A stretch of DNA of 64,000 bases, from assembly GCF_910592395.1 (NCBI RefSeq), contig NC_088311.1, positions 13,146,501-13,210,500 of the forward strand, given 5' to 3'. Shown here one piece after another: positions 8,935-21,344 of the stretch. The DNA comes from Lineus longissimus. Taxonomy: Eukaryota; Nemertea; Pilidiophora; Heteronemertea; Lineidae. The notes under the pieces are model-generated. The model saw only the letters and a program-made list of their open reading frames with translations. It ran no database searches and was not told the origin of the DNA. The position numbers were made by a program, and so were the translations under genes. The stretch's first letter is position 1; each line of letters begins with the position of its first letter.

Positions 8935-11900
8935 CCCCCACTTTACCTTATATGCTGCAATTACAGTGTTGGTGTAGGGGCATGGTTCAATGAAATCTTC
9001 TTTTTCTTTGTATTTCATCATCACAAATTCATCATTGACTAACTTGACATCAGAAATCTCTATGGAGTCATCTCTCATCAATTTAACATATTCCTGGGGT
9101 TCTAAAACATATTTGGTTGAAACAAAACTAGGCCTTTGACCAAACTTCCCCCAGATACTGTTCAGGCACAGCTTTGAAATGCTCCTTTGGCCTGGATTAT
9201 GTTGAATTAATGCAGGATCTAGTTTAATTCCTTCTTCTCTCTCATAATTTTCAATGTATTTGTTTTTATCATTTTGATCTTTGCACCAATCTGGCCAGCC
9301 ACTAGACTCCTGTAATCTTTAGGAAATGATTAATATACCTTGCAAATATACCTCCTTTGTCTTCTTCTGTAGAATTTCTATTGTACTTTGTAATTTCATC
9401 AAAGTGCCAAACTTCATAAGTTTCAATCAACTTATATCCTTTTTCAATGGCTTTTGTCACCTCAAAAATAACCCAGCTCCCAATCAGTGCTCTTTCATTG
9501 TCTGTATGATGACACTTTTTTTCATTTGTTTGAGCACACAGTGAGCATAAAGAAATCTTAAGCTTTTTGTTGAATCCTATTGGTAAGACAGGAAGAAATA
9601 AGCCTTTTGGGGGTAATATTTTACATTTGATCAAGCCTTCACAAGAGAGAGGGTCAATTTGTTGAAGTTCTTCACCTCTGTAAATTTTAGGGTGACCTAC
9701 AGGATAATGTTGGTATTTGCAAACCCATGGATATAAAGATGTAAAGTCCACATATTTGATTTTTTTCATTTTGATTGCATTTGTGGTAGAGTTTTATGGC
9801 ATTTGTCCTTCCTCCAAAGAAGGCCTCTCTAGGGTTTAATGGTTCCGAGATGATCACATCCTTTGTAAATTGTTGCAAGAGAGGATACTTTTTTATCTCT
9901 TCTCTAAATTCACACTCTCTCTTGGAAATAACCTTGTATCCACTTTGCTTCAGAAAGTTTTGTCTGAAGAGAGTACTTTCTCGAAGTTCACCCATGGTCG
10001 CACCAACTCTAGGGTTTTTTGTTTCCCTGTTTGAAAAGCATTTATCACAGCCATGCCAGAAACACCCCTCAAACTCATAAATGGTCTTGTTCTGCTCATC
10101 AAACCCATCTACTTTAAAAGCACCAATATGTTTTTCCCCTCCATTACCTGCATGGTGAATAGACACTTTCTCTATCTTAATTACCCACTCTAGCCATTTT
10201 AGGGCAATGCTAGATTGCTTATCACTATATACATATCCATATGGGGGTAAGACAGCAATGGAAGAGGGTTTCATAAAATTTTGGCGGAAAACAGTACTGC
10301 AGGCAGAAGCTATTGTAACAGATTTCTTAAATGGGTTGACATTAGAGGTGGTTTGAAACAGACGAATAAAGAATATCTACATCATTTTCACAATAGGATA
10401 CAAGTTCTTGTTGAAAATCATATGGTTTTCCAACCTGTTGATTATACCATTTGAGAAAACTTTCTCGGTTATCGGCAGACATTCCATCCGGAATAAAATA
10501 TTCGATATCTGGTATTGGACCTACATAGTTCTGGTTCTCCTGTTTGTTAAAAAGATGGGGGAAGTATCCTTTTTTCAGTTCTTTTAGGTTGAAGGTTTTT
10601 GGAAATTGACTTAAGGGCATTGGTAGAAAAAACTAAGGGAATCCAAGAATTTGACACCTTTCGCTTCAAAGGATAAGATCTTCTGTCCAACCTGAATCAT
10701 TTTACCAGGTTTGATACCTTGATGATGAAGATAATCAACAATAAAAAAAACCATCATACCCTTGGTTATTGTGTGCTACAGCTATTGCACAAAAATCAAT
10801 CACAGTATTTTGACCAGAAAATATCTTTTTTCCCCGTTGAGTACCATCTAATGTCTGGCAATATAGACACACAAACTCATGATTGTCAGTAGCACATTCT
10901 TGGTCACCACACCAAGAACAATACCTATGTGCAACACATAAATTTGGCAAATGCTCTTTATCACCATTTTCATGGACCAGTTCTTGAGTTGATTCAAAAT
11001 CAAAAAATATTAATTTTTGAAACTTTGTTCTATCATCTTTTTTAGGAGGGGCTGGTTTACGAATATAACAGTCATGCTCTGCTGGTTTATGTGTCCCGCA
11101 TGTGTTACAATATGACATAAAACAAACATGCCTGACACGTGCATCATAAGATTTATCACAGGTAATACATTTCTTATAGAGATCACAGATAGACTTCTGG
11201 TTTTCATTGAGAACCAAATGATTGTCAAAACATCTTGGACTTTTGAATACACGTTTACAAATATCACAGTTATGCCAAGTAACTATTGTACACCCTCCAT
11301 CATTTTTGCAACAGGCACATGTTGCATCACAGATGTGTGTTTTATAATTATTATAACCTTTATTACAATGTCTGCAATAATAAGAGCGTTCTATAAATGG
11401 TTTCATTTTTGTAATTGGACAAAAATGATCTCGATAGTGATAAATATTTATTTGATTTTCTGCTGGGGGGCCTTTGTAACATACACAATCAAAATACAAG
11501 ACAGAAAATACAACTAACTGAAACCCTGGCGATAAAACATGTTGAATTTTTTCTACCTCATCTAAACCGCATTTGGTCTTAGGGACACCAGCTTCCTCAT
11601 GAAGTTTTTCAGCCAGAATTCCTTGAAGAGGTTGATCAGACTTTCTGATGAGTGAATATTGCGCTTTGACTATCACGGTTGCTCGTGCCAGGCAAAGCTC
11701 ATCCTCGGTATTTTTTATTTCAATGAAACATTTCTTTCTTTTAACCTTTTCGTCAAGGCCAGAAATCCCCTTCAACCATTTCCCCCCAACTGGCAAACTA
11801 GCATGTATAAAATTGACATAAAATTCATTCCCAAATATCCACGCATCATTGGACTGTGTCACCCTTTCAATCTGGCTAAGAACCCTCTCGACTGTCAAGT

Positions 11901-12117
11901 CCTCAGGGGACATGAATGGAAGACTGATGTGCCTAAGACCTGGACCCGAGATTACCAGCCTGACCCTATCATGTGGTTGTACATTGTCTAAAAGTCTGTT
12001 CAGCAATTCTGCAAAAATATTTGAGATGTGAAAAAGTATGTCATTGAAAGACTGTCCCCTCTGTAATCCATTACCCCTCATTAAATAATCCCTCTGAACA
12101 GTATTTTGTTTTGACAT
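8935..12117 (-). pseudogene. polB: Protein-primed-type DNA polymerase B, decayed and interrupted
   Basis: Reading from ATG 12117 leftward, an N-terminal domain rich in Cys/His clusters (residues about 230-360) leads to the exonuclease: Exo I FFDFEST near 10985-11012, Exo II AHNNQGYDGFF near 10740-10775, Exo III YCENDVDIL near 10370-10395. The polymerase palm follows, with motif A DFTSLYPWV near 9720-9751 and motif B (KLCLNSIWGKFGQ) near 9132-9172. The sequence ends at 8935, where the BEL LTR starts just after TVIAAY. Motif C, with the catalytic DTD, must be left of the window. At least five frame changes occur, most at homopolymers (T run near 10740, about 10625, about 10380, A run near 9765, about 9310). 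The family fits polymerases of Polinton/adintovirus-like elements. Confidence 0.85.
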
Positions 12118-12288
12118 ATTTTTCTCCTTAACGGAAGGAGTTCAAATGCAGGACGAGATATAGGGGCAGCTTGGACATCACCATCATCTTTATCATCATC
12201 ATTGTTAACATTGTCATCATCATCATTAGCACCAATATTATCAACATCATCAACATTGTGAGGCGCAGCAACCTTGGGGGACGAAGAA

Positions 12289-13232
12289 CTACTTCCACCT
12301 ATTTAGTGTTTTTTTTTGTGTATTGTGCTTAGCCCTCCCCCTAAAAAAGAATTCTTTTTGGGAAGGGGAGCGAGATTTTTGTTTCGTAACCTGAAAAGCA
12401 TCATCATCATCTCCTTGTTGTTTGTTCAATGATGATGATGATGATGATGAAACAGGTACAGTCTGGACTCCCCCTCCCATTTTGTATTTTTCAAAGGAGG
12501 GCTGTGAAATTTGTTTTTGTGTTTTTTGTTTTTTTTGACAGGGAACCCTAAACTTCTGTAATTTAACTTCGAAGTCATCATCATCATCATCATCATCAAT
12601 GATGATCACTGACTTTGATGATGATGCCCCAGACTTGGAGGGTTCCTCTGTCAATTTCCTTTTTCTTGTAGTGTATTGTTGTTGTTGTTGTTCTTTTTGT
12701 ATTTGTTGTTGTTGTTGTGGCCGTTGCATTGGTGTTAGCAGAGTTGTTTGACACACATTCTTTCCAGATGATGCTGTATAAGATGGACTCCCTTTCAACA
12801 ACTCCCTGAGGATTGGGGAGACCATAGTTTTTGCCTTCTTTGGAGAAGGATGATGATCTTGTCCCTCATCATCATCAGCATCATCATCAGCCTTTCGTTT
12901 TGTCTGTGAATGAAACACAGACAAATCAAATGAGCAAGAGGGCATTTCCACTACGGGGCTAAATCCCTGCATTTGGGTTGATATGACATCCATTTGAGGA
13001 GTTGATAGAATATCAATCTCATCTTCAAGTAAAGGATTTACCCCCGCATAATTCAAAGTGAGTAAATCGTTGGGCAGATCCTCAAGAAGAGCAGCGAGGT
13101 CAACATCTACCCGTGGATTCTGATTACTCAGCTCTGAGAGGAGGTGCTCACTTGCTCTTTTGACCTCTTCACTTCGATGATCAAGGACAAGATCATCCTC
13201 TTTGAGAGTGTGTGGCAAAAACTCTTGGCTTG
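12289..13232 (-). CDS. Low-complexity acidic/Gln-rich protein, unknown
   Basis: An open frame from just below a TAA at 13231-13233 to a stop at 12289. The first 100 residues are of ordinary composition and acidic (LLEDLPNDLLTL). Later parts are runs of Asp, Gln and Ser made by CAT/GTT-type trinucleotides, with basic patches (KRKADDDADDDE, PKKAKT). I recognise no domain. A second open frame rich in Asp continues at 12118-12288 into the polymerase start, so this may be the N-terminal extension of the polymerase after a frameshift in the A-rich stretch near 12300. It might equally be a separate hypothetical gene or chance. Confidence 0.4.
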
Positions 13233-13233
13233 A

Positions 13234-13562
13234 TTAGTCCACAGTGCCCTGGCCACTTTGCTGGTCTGTTGTGTCAGGGAAAGCCCCTGAACACAACATC
13301 ATGGCCTCCCTCATAAGTGCCGAGTCGTCAATGGACACTTTGAGCGAATCAATTTCACTCCTTGGTGGTGTACATAGAAATGATGGTATTTGTATGGGTG
13401 AATATGATAGTGGGGGTGGCGGTGGGCATAGTATTTGTGGTGGTGTTGATGTTGGTGTTGATGGTGGTGTTGGTAGTGAGGATGATGGTTATTCATCTCC
13501 AACATTTGTATCTTCAGTTTGCGATGAAAGTGGATCGGGAAAGAGAGAATCATAATATTCCG
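13234..13562. other. Trinucleotide/GTGGTG-rich spacer
   Basis: G+T-rich on the plus strand at 13410-13490, a degenerate GGTGTTGAT-type repeat. Long ORFs here on both strands encode His-rich or Val-rich strings and are by-products of the repeat. A 25-codon minus-strand ORF (MTEYYDSLFP...) starts in an ATGA overlap with the stop of the next gene upstream. It is too short to support. Confidence 0.4.
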
Positions 13563-15320
13563 TCATCTCCCGATCCGTCGTCTCATCGTCCTCTGGAGAT
13601 ATGTGTTGAAGGCCTCCTTATTTAAAGGCGGTTGCTTCGCCTCTTTCCTCTTTTTGAGGAACTCTTGTTCCTCAGAATCTTTATCCTTATCATGAGTAAA
13701 CATGTTTGGGAAACGATTTTGAAATGGATCCGCATCCAATCTGTGGGTTGTTTCCACATCCGGATTACTTTCGTCATCCAAAACATGCCTATCAAGATAG
13801 CTCCCAGAAAAGTCCAAACAGTCAAGCAGTTGCATGTCTATTTGGACTTTCAGACACGCTTCACCATCTTTCCAGAATAAAAATTTTTTTAATACGCTCA
13901 CCAATTCCAGATTTTCCTCTCTGTCCCTATCCATTGGAAACGCCGGCTTGTCATTCTGAACTCGCCACTTCAGATAGTCCCTCAAATGGCGGACAAGGCC
14001 TGTCCAAGGAAGTTCTTGAGGACCTGAAAGACAAAAATTAATCGGGTTAATTTTTTTCACATGGAAATATGTATTCATGCTTAAAAACGTATAATACTTA
14101 ATCAGTAAAGAAAATCAGAAAAAACTTACTATGTGTGGCGAGATCATTTGTCGCAGCAGACGTGTCCGACGCTTCCTTTTCCTTTTCTTCTTCTTTTTGC
14201 AATCCTGAAAAAGTGTAATTATTTTGAATATGCGTAGCATGAGGGCAATAATTACAGTATGTAATTATCGAGGAGGAGATGAAAATACGAGTGTTGTGAA
14301 TGAAGTTTTCAACTCACCAGGCAGAGGACTTGTTGGGGGAACACCCAATACATGGGCCAACGCTTCCTCTACCTTTTCTTCTTTTTGCAATCCTGAAAAA
14401 ATGTAATTATTTTGAATATGTGTAGCATGATGGCAATAATCACAGTATGTAATTGAGAGGAAGATATAAAAATAGGAGTGTTGTGAATGAAAATGTCAAC
14501 TCACCAGGTAGAGGGCTTACTTCAGCCACAACAGTTGGGGGAGCACCCAATGCCGCTGGCTTTGAAGAAATGGGCCGTCGCTGGCTAGGCCTTGAAGCAG
14601 CGGCACCCCCTGAAACAAAGAACAATTTGATTGAATATGTGCCAAAACAATACTGTCCTGATTTAAAAACTTTAGTTATGGTTGTGATTGAAAAATAGGA
14701 ATGTTTTGAAAGTAAATTTTAACTTACCAATGCTGGGCATCTTATGGAGTGCAGAACTCCCTAACTTTTGTGGCAAAGCGCATTGCCTGGGGAATGTCAA
14801 TGGGACAGGTGATGCTGGTATCCGCCCAGGCCTTGGCTCTGACCTTGATTTAGGGGTTTTGGTAATTTGCCCTGAAAAAAAGGAACCGATCAGCTTGATA
14901 ATGGAGTATGGAGTTGAAAAGCTGAACTGATTTGCAAATGAGATTAGAAAATAAATGAATGGGAGTTGTATTACATGAAAATAAGATTTACTCACCAGTC
15001 CTGCTGTTGTAGTATAGGGACGATACCTGAGTAGCAGGTTGCCTGGTCCTCTCCTTAGAGATTTGCATGGCCCCTCTAACCTCTGCCACTTTAGGTGCAG
15101 AGCCTACAAAGAAGTTACATTAAGTAAACAAAATATTTCAAGGGAATGTAGAATTAAAAGGCCTTTACAGTGACTAGGGTATGAAATCGAAATCTAAGTA
15201 AAATTGACATGTAAAGAAATATAGAGTCAAATAAAACTTCTACTTACTAAGAGGTGTGGCAAGAGCAGCCGCAAAAGTGGTGTTAACCGTATTTAATATT
15301 AAATTTAAAGAGTTATTTAA
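13563..15320 (-). CDS. Multi-exon gene with duplicated phase-1 mini-exons, unknown product
   Basis: Seven exons can be read: 15248-15320, 14996-15103, 14728-14871, 14505-14609, 14318-14392, 14130-14204 and 13563-14023. Every junction has a GT donor (GTAAGT or GTGAGT) and a pyrimidine-tract AG acceptor. Internal exons are 108, 144, 105, 75 and 75 bp, all multiples of three, and all junctions are phase 1, so exons can be lost or added without a frame change. Exons 5 and 6 begin with the same residues (GLQKEE), and their flanking introns are also near copies. The product has Ser/Pro-rich short exons and a final 153-residue exon (ELPWTGLVRHLRDYLKW...) that I do not recognise. The first exon and promoter are not found; a repeat (A1) starts 13 bp upstream of the most 5' exon. 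Confidence 0.7.
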
Positions 15321-15332
15321 CTGAAAAGAGAT

Positions 15333-18037
15333 AACAAGAGGCCCAAGGGCCTGGCGCTCAGCTGAGTTGTTGCTGCGTTGTTCGTATATATTACATCACT
15401 CGTCAAACTCTACTAAACTAAGGACTCAAAGCCTGAGGATATTAGCTTCTGGATGTGTAACAGTGAATTACGGTAGACTGGCGCAATCTACTTTAAGCAA
15501 GCTCCACCCTTGCAATGTGTGCGCAAACAGATAACCTAACCTATATTGGACCATCAATTCTACACACAGCAACATGATTCATCCTCAGCTGTTACCATGA
15601 TGATGATGATGATGATCCTTTTCGCAAATTGGTCGTCTTCTGTCTTTCTTCCATACTTTAGTGCCACCGGATGTAGTCTGCCCTTGTGGACGGAGCCTTT
15701 CAGCACAGGACACAAGAATCCATGCGAATTGAATCACATGGAGAGACTAGCCCAATCACCCGCTTTTGGCTGGGTGGAAATGGGTAAATCTCGCAGACTG
15801 GACCTTAAACTCTACTGCCGACGTGCGAGGCCGGTCTGACAGACGAGCAAGTAGGGTCCACCTAATGCAGAAGGCACCAGTTTCCCCAACTAAAAGGGTA
15901 ACATTAACAAAATGCCCTACCCAACTCTATTATTGCCTAAAGGCCTGTGTACACTAGTAAAATATTAGCAACATTTTTACAACATTTCCAGTTGCACCAA
16001 ATGTTGCAAAAATGTTGCGTAGTGTGTACAGAGCAAAACGCGTCTTACATTTACAACATGTTGTGAAATTGTTGTAAAATTGTTGTAAAATTGTTGTAAA
16101 ATTGTTGCAAATTAAATGCAATGCAATTCTTTGTTGCATGTTGTAAAAATGTTGCAAACTCTTCAGCCAATCAGAAATAGGATTTGCGTCATGTGATCTA
16201 CCTGAGGTCATGTGACTTGAACAAGAAGCAGGTATTGCAACTCTCAAGTGAGTGTCTTGCTTCGTGGGGTGATGAAACCTTTTTTAGAAGTTTCATCCAT
16301 TCGCAGGAAGTTTTTGTATGACGGCTTGTCAGTCAGCCGCAACTCCTTTAACAGGCAGTGGTATGCCCCATGATCCACCCTCATTTTGATCCAGGGCCTG
16401 GTCCATATTCGCTTTGGTTATTTCGCCGCCTCTTCCGTCTCTCAACAATGACAGCTAAAATTGCTGCAGAAGCACTCAAAACACATCTTCTCTCCTTGGA
16501 ATCATCCATTTTCCCTCCAAAATACCTATTTCCCTTTGTTCCCACTAAAAAGTTTGCAACAATTTACCAACATGTTGTAAAAATGTTGCTAATTTGTTGC
16601 AATTTTTTGCCAGTGTACACATGGTCTTGAAGGGCTTCTTGCAAAATTGTTGTAAAAATGTTGGTAAAATGTTGCTAATATTTTACTAGTGTACACCCTG
16701 CTTAAGTCAAGTGAAACTCTTACAAACTTTAGCAGAATGCCACCATTGAAATGTTGATAGCAAGTAAAAACTTTAAACAGATAGACTTGATTTTTTTAAC
16801 CAACTGCCACATGCAGTTTTCTTTATTTAGTCAATTTTGAGGTAAGTATTACAGAATGAAATACTTGAATACTAAAATTGACTGGCTATTCTGATGATTG
16901 CACTGGTGAACACCGAAGTCGATGGGATGTGCAAAGTCATAGCTCGATCCTCTCTCTTGGTCATCTGTGATGTGGTCACCAAATATGTTCAAATGCAGCT
17001 GCAGTGGTGCAGATCATTCCTGCAAAACATGATGAGGAGATAACATTTTAATTTTGATAGATAGCTAAGCTAGCCAAGTTTTATATCAAATACAAGGCCA
17101 ACAACAACTGATAAGGCGCTAGGGCCGAATGATCAAGGAAGTTCATTGAGAATACATTGTGATAAGAGTGATGAATCGGCCCCGTTTGAAGCATTGTGCT
17201 ATGTACAGTGTACATGTGTCAGTGTGTATCAGGTATCGCATTTACTGTTTGTTGACATTTCAAATCGCCGGAGTCGATCCTCAATTACACTGTTTATGTA
17301 CATTGGCAAACTTACCCGATGATATCAGAACGATGTTTATTATTGTCTTGTTTATTCACATTAGTTCTGCTTTGTGACAAGAGTTATTTGTTGAGTATCC
17401 ATGATTTAAAGCCGGACTTTGACATCGTTTCTCAGACCAAGCTGCATTTCGCAGATCGTTTTTCAACGATCGTCGACGAACTATTTCAAATTAATCACAT
17501 CCAATTAAACAATCCAAGCCTTCCCTAATGTCATCAACATGCAATAACACAAGCAGCCAAATATTATCGCCTATGAAATTGTGCATTTAATGAGAACTTA
17601 CCTCCGAATTGACAGAACGCGATCTATTCCATAGCATGGTCTCCTTACGTCTGAACTGCGCAGACTCAGAGACGTGACGTTCGCTGCACGTGGGATAACT
17701 CGCGCGAAATTTAAAATGCTCTTCTTGGGGGGTGCTCACTAAATTGCGCCAGTAACACCACCTGGTGAGAAATTCATGAACCACGCCTATTGAAAATGAA
17801 AGAGAAAGCTTTGCTCTATAAGATTAGATTTGATTCATGATCCCCAACTTAAAGAATTAGGAGAAATCAGCTGCTGGAAAAGTTTTTGGAAAATTTTGCT
17901 CGGTGCCACCTAGTGGCCAAACCGCTCATCCTGCCGGACCCACATTTGGTCTATTCAGGAGTCCTGAAGGGTCTCAACGCCTCAGAGGGAAAATCTATCG
18001 CCTATCCGCCATAGTTTTGAAACGTGCCTGTTTAACG

Positions 18038-18068
<31 letters not shown>

Positions 18069-18124
18069 GGACATTCATTCTACCATTTACTCATATGAAT
18101 AGCTCAGCTTGTCAGCTGAGCTAA
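15333..18124 (+). mobile_element. Helentron-type non-autonomous repeat A1
   Basis: The 5' end is AACAAGAGGCCCAAGGGCC, a GGCCC/GGGCC palindrome, then GCTCAGCTGAG at 15356-15366. The 3' end is the hairpin AGCTCAGCT-TGTC-AGCTGAGCT at 18101-18122, ending in CTAA. The 5' GCTCAGCTGA is the reverse complement of the 3' stem. The 3' part has the module shared with groups B-D: a CCACCTAGTGGCC box (17905-17919), a GAAACGTGCC box, and a GACA repeat (18037-18067). No ORF of note. It resembles the HINE/pearl-type elements described from bivalves, as I recall. A separate MITE is nested at 15947-16696. Confidence 0.75.
15947..16696. mobile_element. MITE, 750 bp, with 3-bp target duplication
   Basis: Terminal inverted repeats start GTGTACACTAGTAAAATATT on both sides and extend for about 40 bp with small differences. 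A CCT at 15944-15946 is repeated at 16697-16699, a 3-bp duplication as made by PIF/Harbinger-type transposases. Internally there are five or more copies of a TTGTTGTAAAA motif near 16060-16170. No coding potential. Confidence 0.8.
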
Positions 18125-18605
18125 AAATGGTCTTTTGTTTAGCATAGGCCTAATATGTACTCATATACTTGTTCTAGACTTAATTGAAAGACGCAGTGTT
18201 CTAGGGCCAAAAAGCGTTGGGGGGTCTGGGGGGCGGTAGCCCCCCAGTAAACGGTGAAGGTTTAAAGACACCTCCTAGGGCAATCGTAAGTGCTCGTGGC
18301 AAGGATTCTGATCTGGTGGCCAAAGGTAAAAACCAGGGTAAAAGATATTCAAAGTATGAGCTCCCATGATGTATATGCCTATTAAGTTCATCAATGATAA
18401 GCGGTGGAACTATGCCACTTGCTCATCAATGGTAATATGGCAACTCTTGTGGTGATGATGTATATTAACTTCATCATCATATCCGATAGATGCTGCCCCC
18501 TGGCGATAAGTGGTGGAACTATGCCAGTTGACACAAGTATAATGGTAATATGGCAAATCTGGTGGCGAGTGAGGGGCAAAGGGTTAAGGGGAGAACAATA
18601 GTGAA
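18125..18605. other. Spacer between repeats A1 and A2
   Basis: No gene. It contains a short degenerate direct repeat: GTGGAACTATGCCA(C/G)TTG occurs at 18403-18420 and 18511-18528, each followed by GGTAATATGGCAA. Nothing else is visible. Confidence 0.4.
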
Positions 18606-20296
18606 AACAAGAGGCCCAAGGGCCTGGCGCTCAGCTGAGTTAATATCATTAATATCTTCCCGGTGTTTAGTTCATTATGCATGAAAATGGCATGCTCCAT
18701 GGTATTTGATATCCTTTTGCGTTCACTACGGTACCAATGTTTTTGGTTGACATAATTATGCCACTGTTCATTCCTCAATCCTGACCATAATTCGGGTGAA
18801 ATCATCGTATGAAAATATTTACCGAAACATGAAGTTTATGCCATGAATGAGGATACTCATTGTCATAGCCTCGTTTACAAGTACGAAGTATTTTCCCGCG
18901 AATATTCAAAACTGCTTGGCTCCTTGCCAGTTAAATAACATGTGACTATACACAAAATAGAAAACTTTGATGGAAATTGTAAATCATTTTTTTATCTATC
19001 AGGGGAAACAAGCTGATGATGATCAAATAAATCATTCATGAGAAATCGTTTTGTTGCTGAAGCTTGCATGACGAAGTTAATGCTAAACCTTTTCTTGTGC
19101 TCTACTGCGCCACCGTAGTTTTCTATTTAGACCAGCGATGACGTCATTTCTGGTGATTCTCTACGTTGTCCAATGAGCGCTTTTTAAAATGTGCCATTTG
19201 GTATTGTACAGTATGCAATGTATTTTTTCAGCGCTACCAGCGCCAGTTGCCGAAGAGAATGCCGTAGCTCCCTCAATTTCCAAACAATTTTTATGGGAGT
19301 GACATTATTGTATTGCTTAGAATGTCTACTTTTTACTCATGAAAGAAACGTAGAACTAAAACTTAATAGGCGAACAGAATCATGCCGATTCACTGCACAT
19401 ACTGTGGGAATTCTCCACTTCAAAATACATCGGCGATGTCATCGCGAACAGAGCATGCACTTCCGATATCGTTTTCACAGAAATGTCGGCAAATATTCAA
19501 GAACTAATTTCTGAATTTAGTCCCTAAAGACCTTATGACTACCACTGAAACGAACTAGTGATAATATCGCCTACCAGACTACTTTTTAAGCAGAAAATTG
19601 GGTACTTGAGTGTCATTGAGCTCCAAGATTATTGCACATAGCGTAAACAACATGCCGCCATTTTGTCTCCGCTTCGGTATTTCGTACACCGCTTATAATG
19701 CACCTTCTCAATTAAAACCAACATAATAAGGCCTTACATCGTTGATTGAATAGGAACACCACACAAAACACAATAAAGTGGGGGTACAATCGATTACGAA
19801 GCTGAAGTGAACAGTGATTTATTCCTGGAGCTACTGCTTTTGTTGTGTAGCTGCCATGTTTTGAGAACTGGCAAATAAGAGACTTCATTGATGGCTGACG
19901 TCATCGGGCGGGAATTTGAATCGGCAGAAATAATTAAAAGGCAGGTAGCGCCCTCTCCTGTTAAAATTTTGAACTTTTTCTCAATAAAATAGATTTTCAA
20001 GAATTTTATCTTAATATTAGAGCATATTTCGACTAATTCTGCTGCTCCTAGGCCGATATAGGCCAGTTCCCTTCATGCACTCTCGCTCGCAGGAAGTAGC
20101 TCGAATGGCGACAAATTTTGTTTTGAAAGTACAGTTTGACCAGAAGTATCCAGAAATGCAAAATTGAAGTCTCTAGGTCTTACGGTTACAAAATGTGCAC
20201 CATGGGTTTAACGGACGGATGGATGGATGGATGGACAGACGGACGCCACTGAACAACTTATTTGACAAGCTCGGCTGACTTAGTCAGCTGAGCTAA
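18606..20296 (+). mobile_element. Helentron-type non-autonomous repeat A2
   Basis: Same 5' end as A1 (AACAAGAGGCCCAAGGGCC then GCTCAGCTGAG). The 3' end is AAGCTCGGCTGACTTAGTCAGCTGAGCTAA, a hairpin with CAGCTGAGC complementary to the 5' motif. A GGAT/GGAC repeat at 20212-20243 precedes the hairpin, the same position as GACA in A1. The interior differs from A1 and has no ORF of note. An AACAATAG octamer occurs on both sides (18594-18601 and 20298-20305), unusual for a family expected to leave no duplication. Confidence 0.72.
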
Positions 20297-21344
20297 AAAC
20301 AATAGAACTACTTACCTTGGTAGCAGCAGTGTAATGATGTGGACTCTCTGAATCCGATTTTCAAACTGATGCCTTCACCATAGGCGGTTGGATATTTATA
20401 CATGATGTCACAATAGCCCTCATGGACCAATCACAGGCAAGGATTCAACAATAGCCTGAATAACAATACCCTGAATCTGGGTCACATCAAGGTCAAGGTC
20501 AATAACAAGGTGGCATTTTCGAAAAATTTTCAGAGAAATGGACTCGCATTTGACCAGTATTCACAGGACTTTGCCTGGAAAACAACAATACCTTGAATCT
20601 GGGTCATGTAAAGGTAAAAGCCCTTGAGGATTTAAAAAAATTTATTTGGAGAAATTGATTCTTCCTGTAAACAAAAAATGCTTGTGACCTAAATTCGAAG
20701 GGTTTCAAGTAATAGGGAACCTCATGTACGACTATCTACGACTAATCCTGGAAACGTGGGCAAAAAACTTCACCCTTCATCATTATTCATGTAAATTTGG
20801 CAAGAATCCTTAGTTTTACACCACAAACACTACCAAAAACCCAACATGGATAATTTCTGTAAACACAGGGGGGTCTTTGGTTTTTTTCCAAAATCTACCA
20901 AACTTACCAAAATACGTAACATGGATAAAACGACGAGGTTCCCTATTACTTACTTATCCCAGTGACCTCAAAACTTATCCCACTGGGATAAAAAGTTATC
21001 ACGCCGTGATAAGTTTTGCAGCCACTCTATTGGCCACAACTAAAACCCGTCTTCATATGTTGCCTTCACCGGGAAACGAACCCACGCCAACACATAACCT
21101 CATGTGTGGAAGCTCCATGCTTTACACACTCGGCTATTGAACCTTTCTACTAGATCAATGACATTTATGCCTATTTAATGTAACACCTGTTTAAGGTAAC
21201 ACCTGTTTAACATTAATTGTGTCAGTGCTGCCATCTGATAACTTTTGGCCTAACCGCGAAGTTAACAGTGATGCCATCTGATAACTTTTTATTTAACCGC
21301 GAAGGGAAATTCAAGTAAGATTCAGGGAAAATCCAGTAAGATAA
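20297..21344. other. Intergenic segment with SINE-like head and short repeats
   Basis: No gene. At 20447-20520 and 20570-20630 two copies of an ACAATACC(C/T)TGAATCTGGGTCA-type segment occur. At 21180-21212 a TAACACCTGTTTAA unit is doubled, and at 21228-21304 a segment with CCATCTGATAACTTTT and CCGCGAAG is doubled. These lie immediately upstream of the viral-like module. Confidence 0.5.
21050..21142 (-). repeat. tRNA-derived SINE head, probable
   Basis: On the minus strand a TAGCCGAGTGTG segment fits the pol III A box and GGGTTCGTTTCCCGG fits the B box, at tRNA-like spacing (about 50 bases). No intact tRNA can be folded with confidence and no CCA or anticodon context supports a functional tRNA gene, so I call a SINE head. 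Confidence 0.45.

Noticed and set aside
13311-13553. His-rich 80-residue ORF
   Set aside because: Encoded by a G/T-rich trinucleotide repeat; no start context, no domain, and opposite-strand frames are equally open.
21050-21142. Functional tRNA gene
   Set aside because: A and B boxes are present, but no convincing acceptor stem or anticodon arm can be drawn. A SINE head is more likely.
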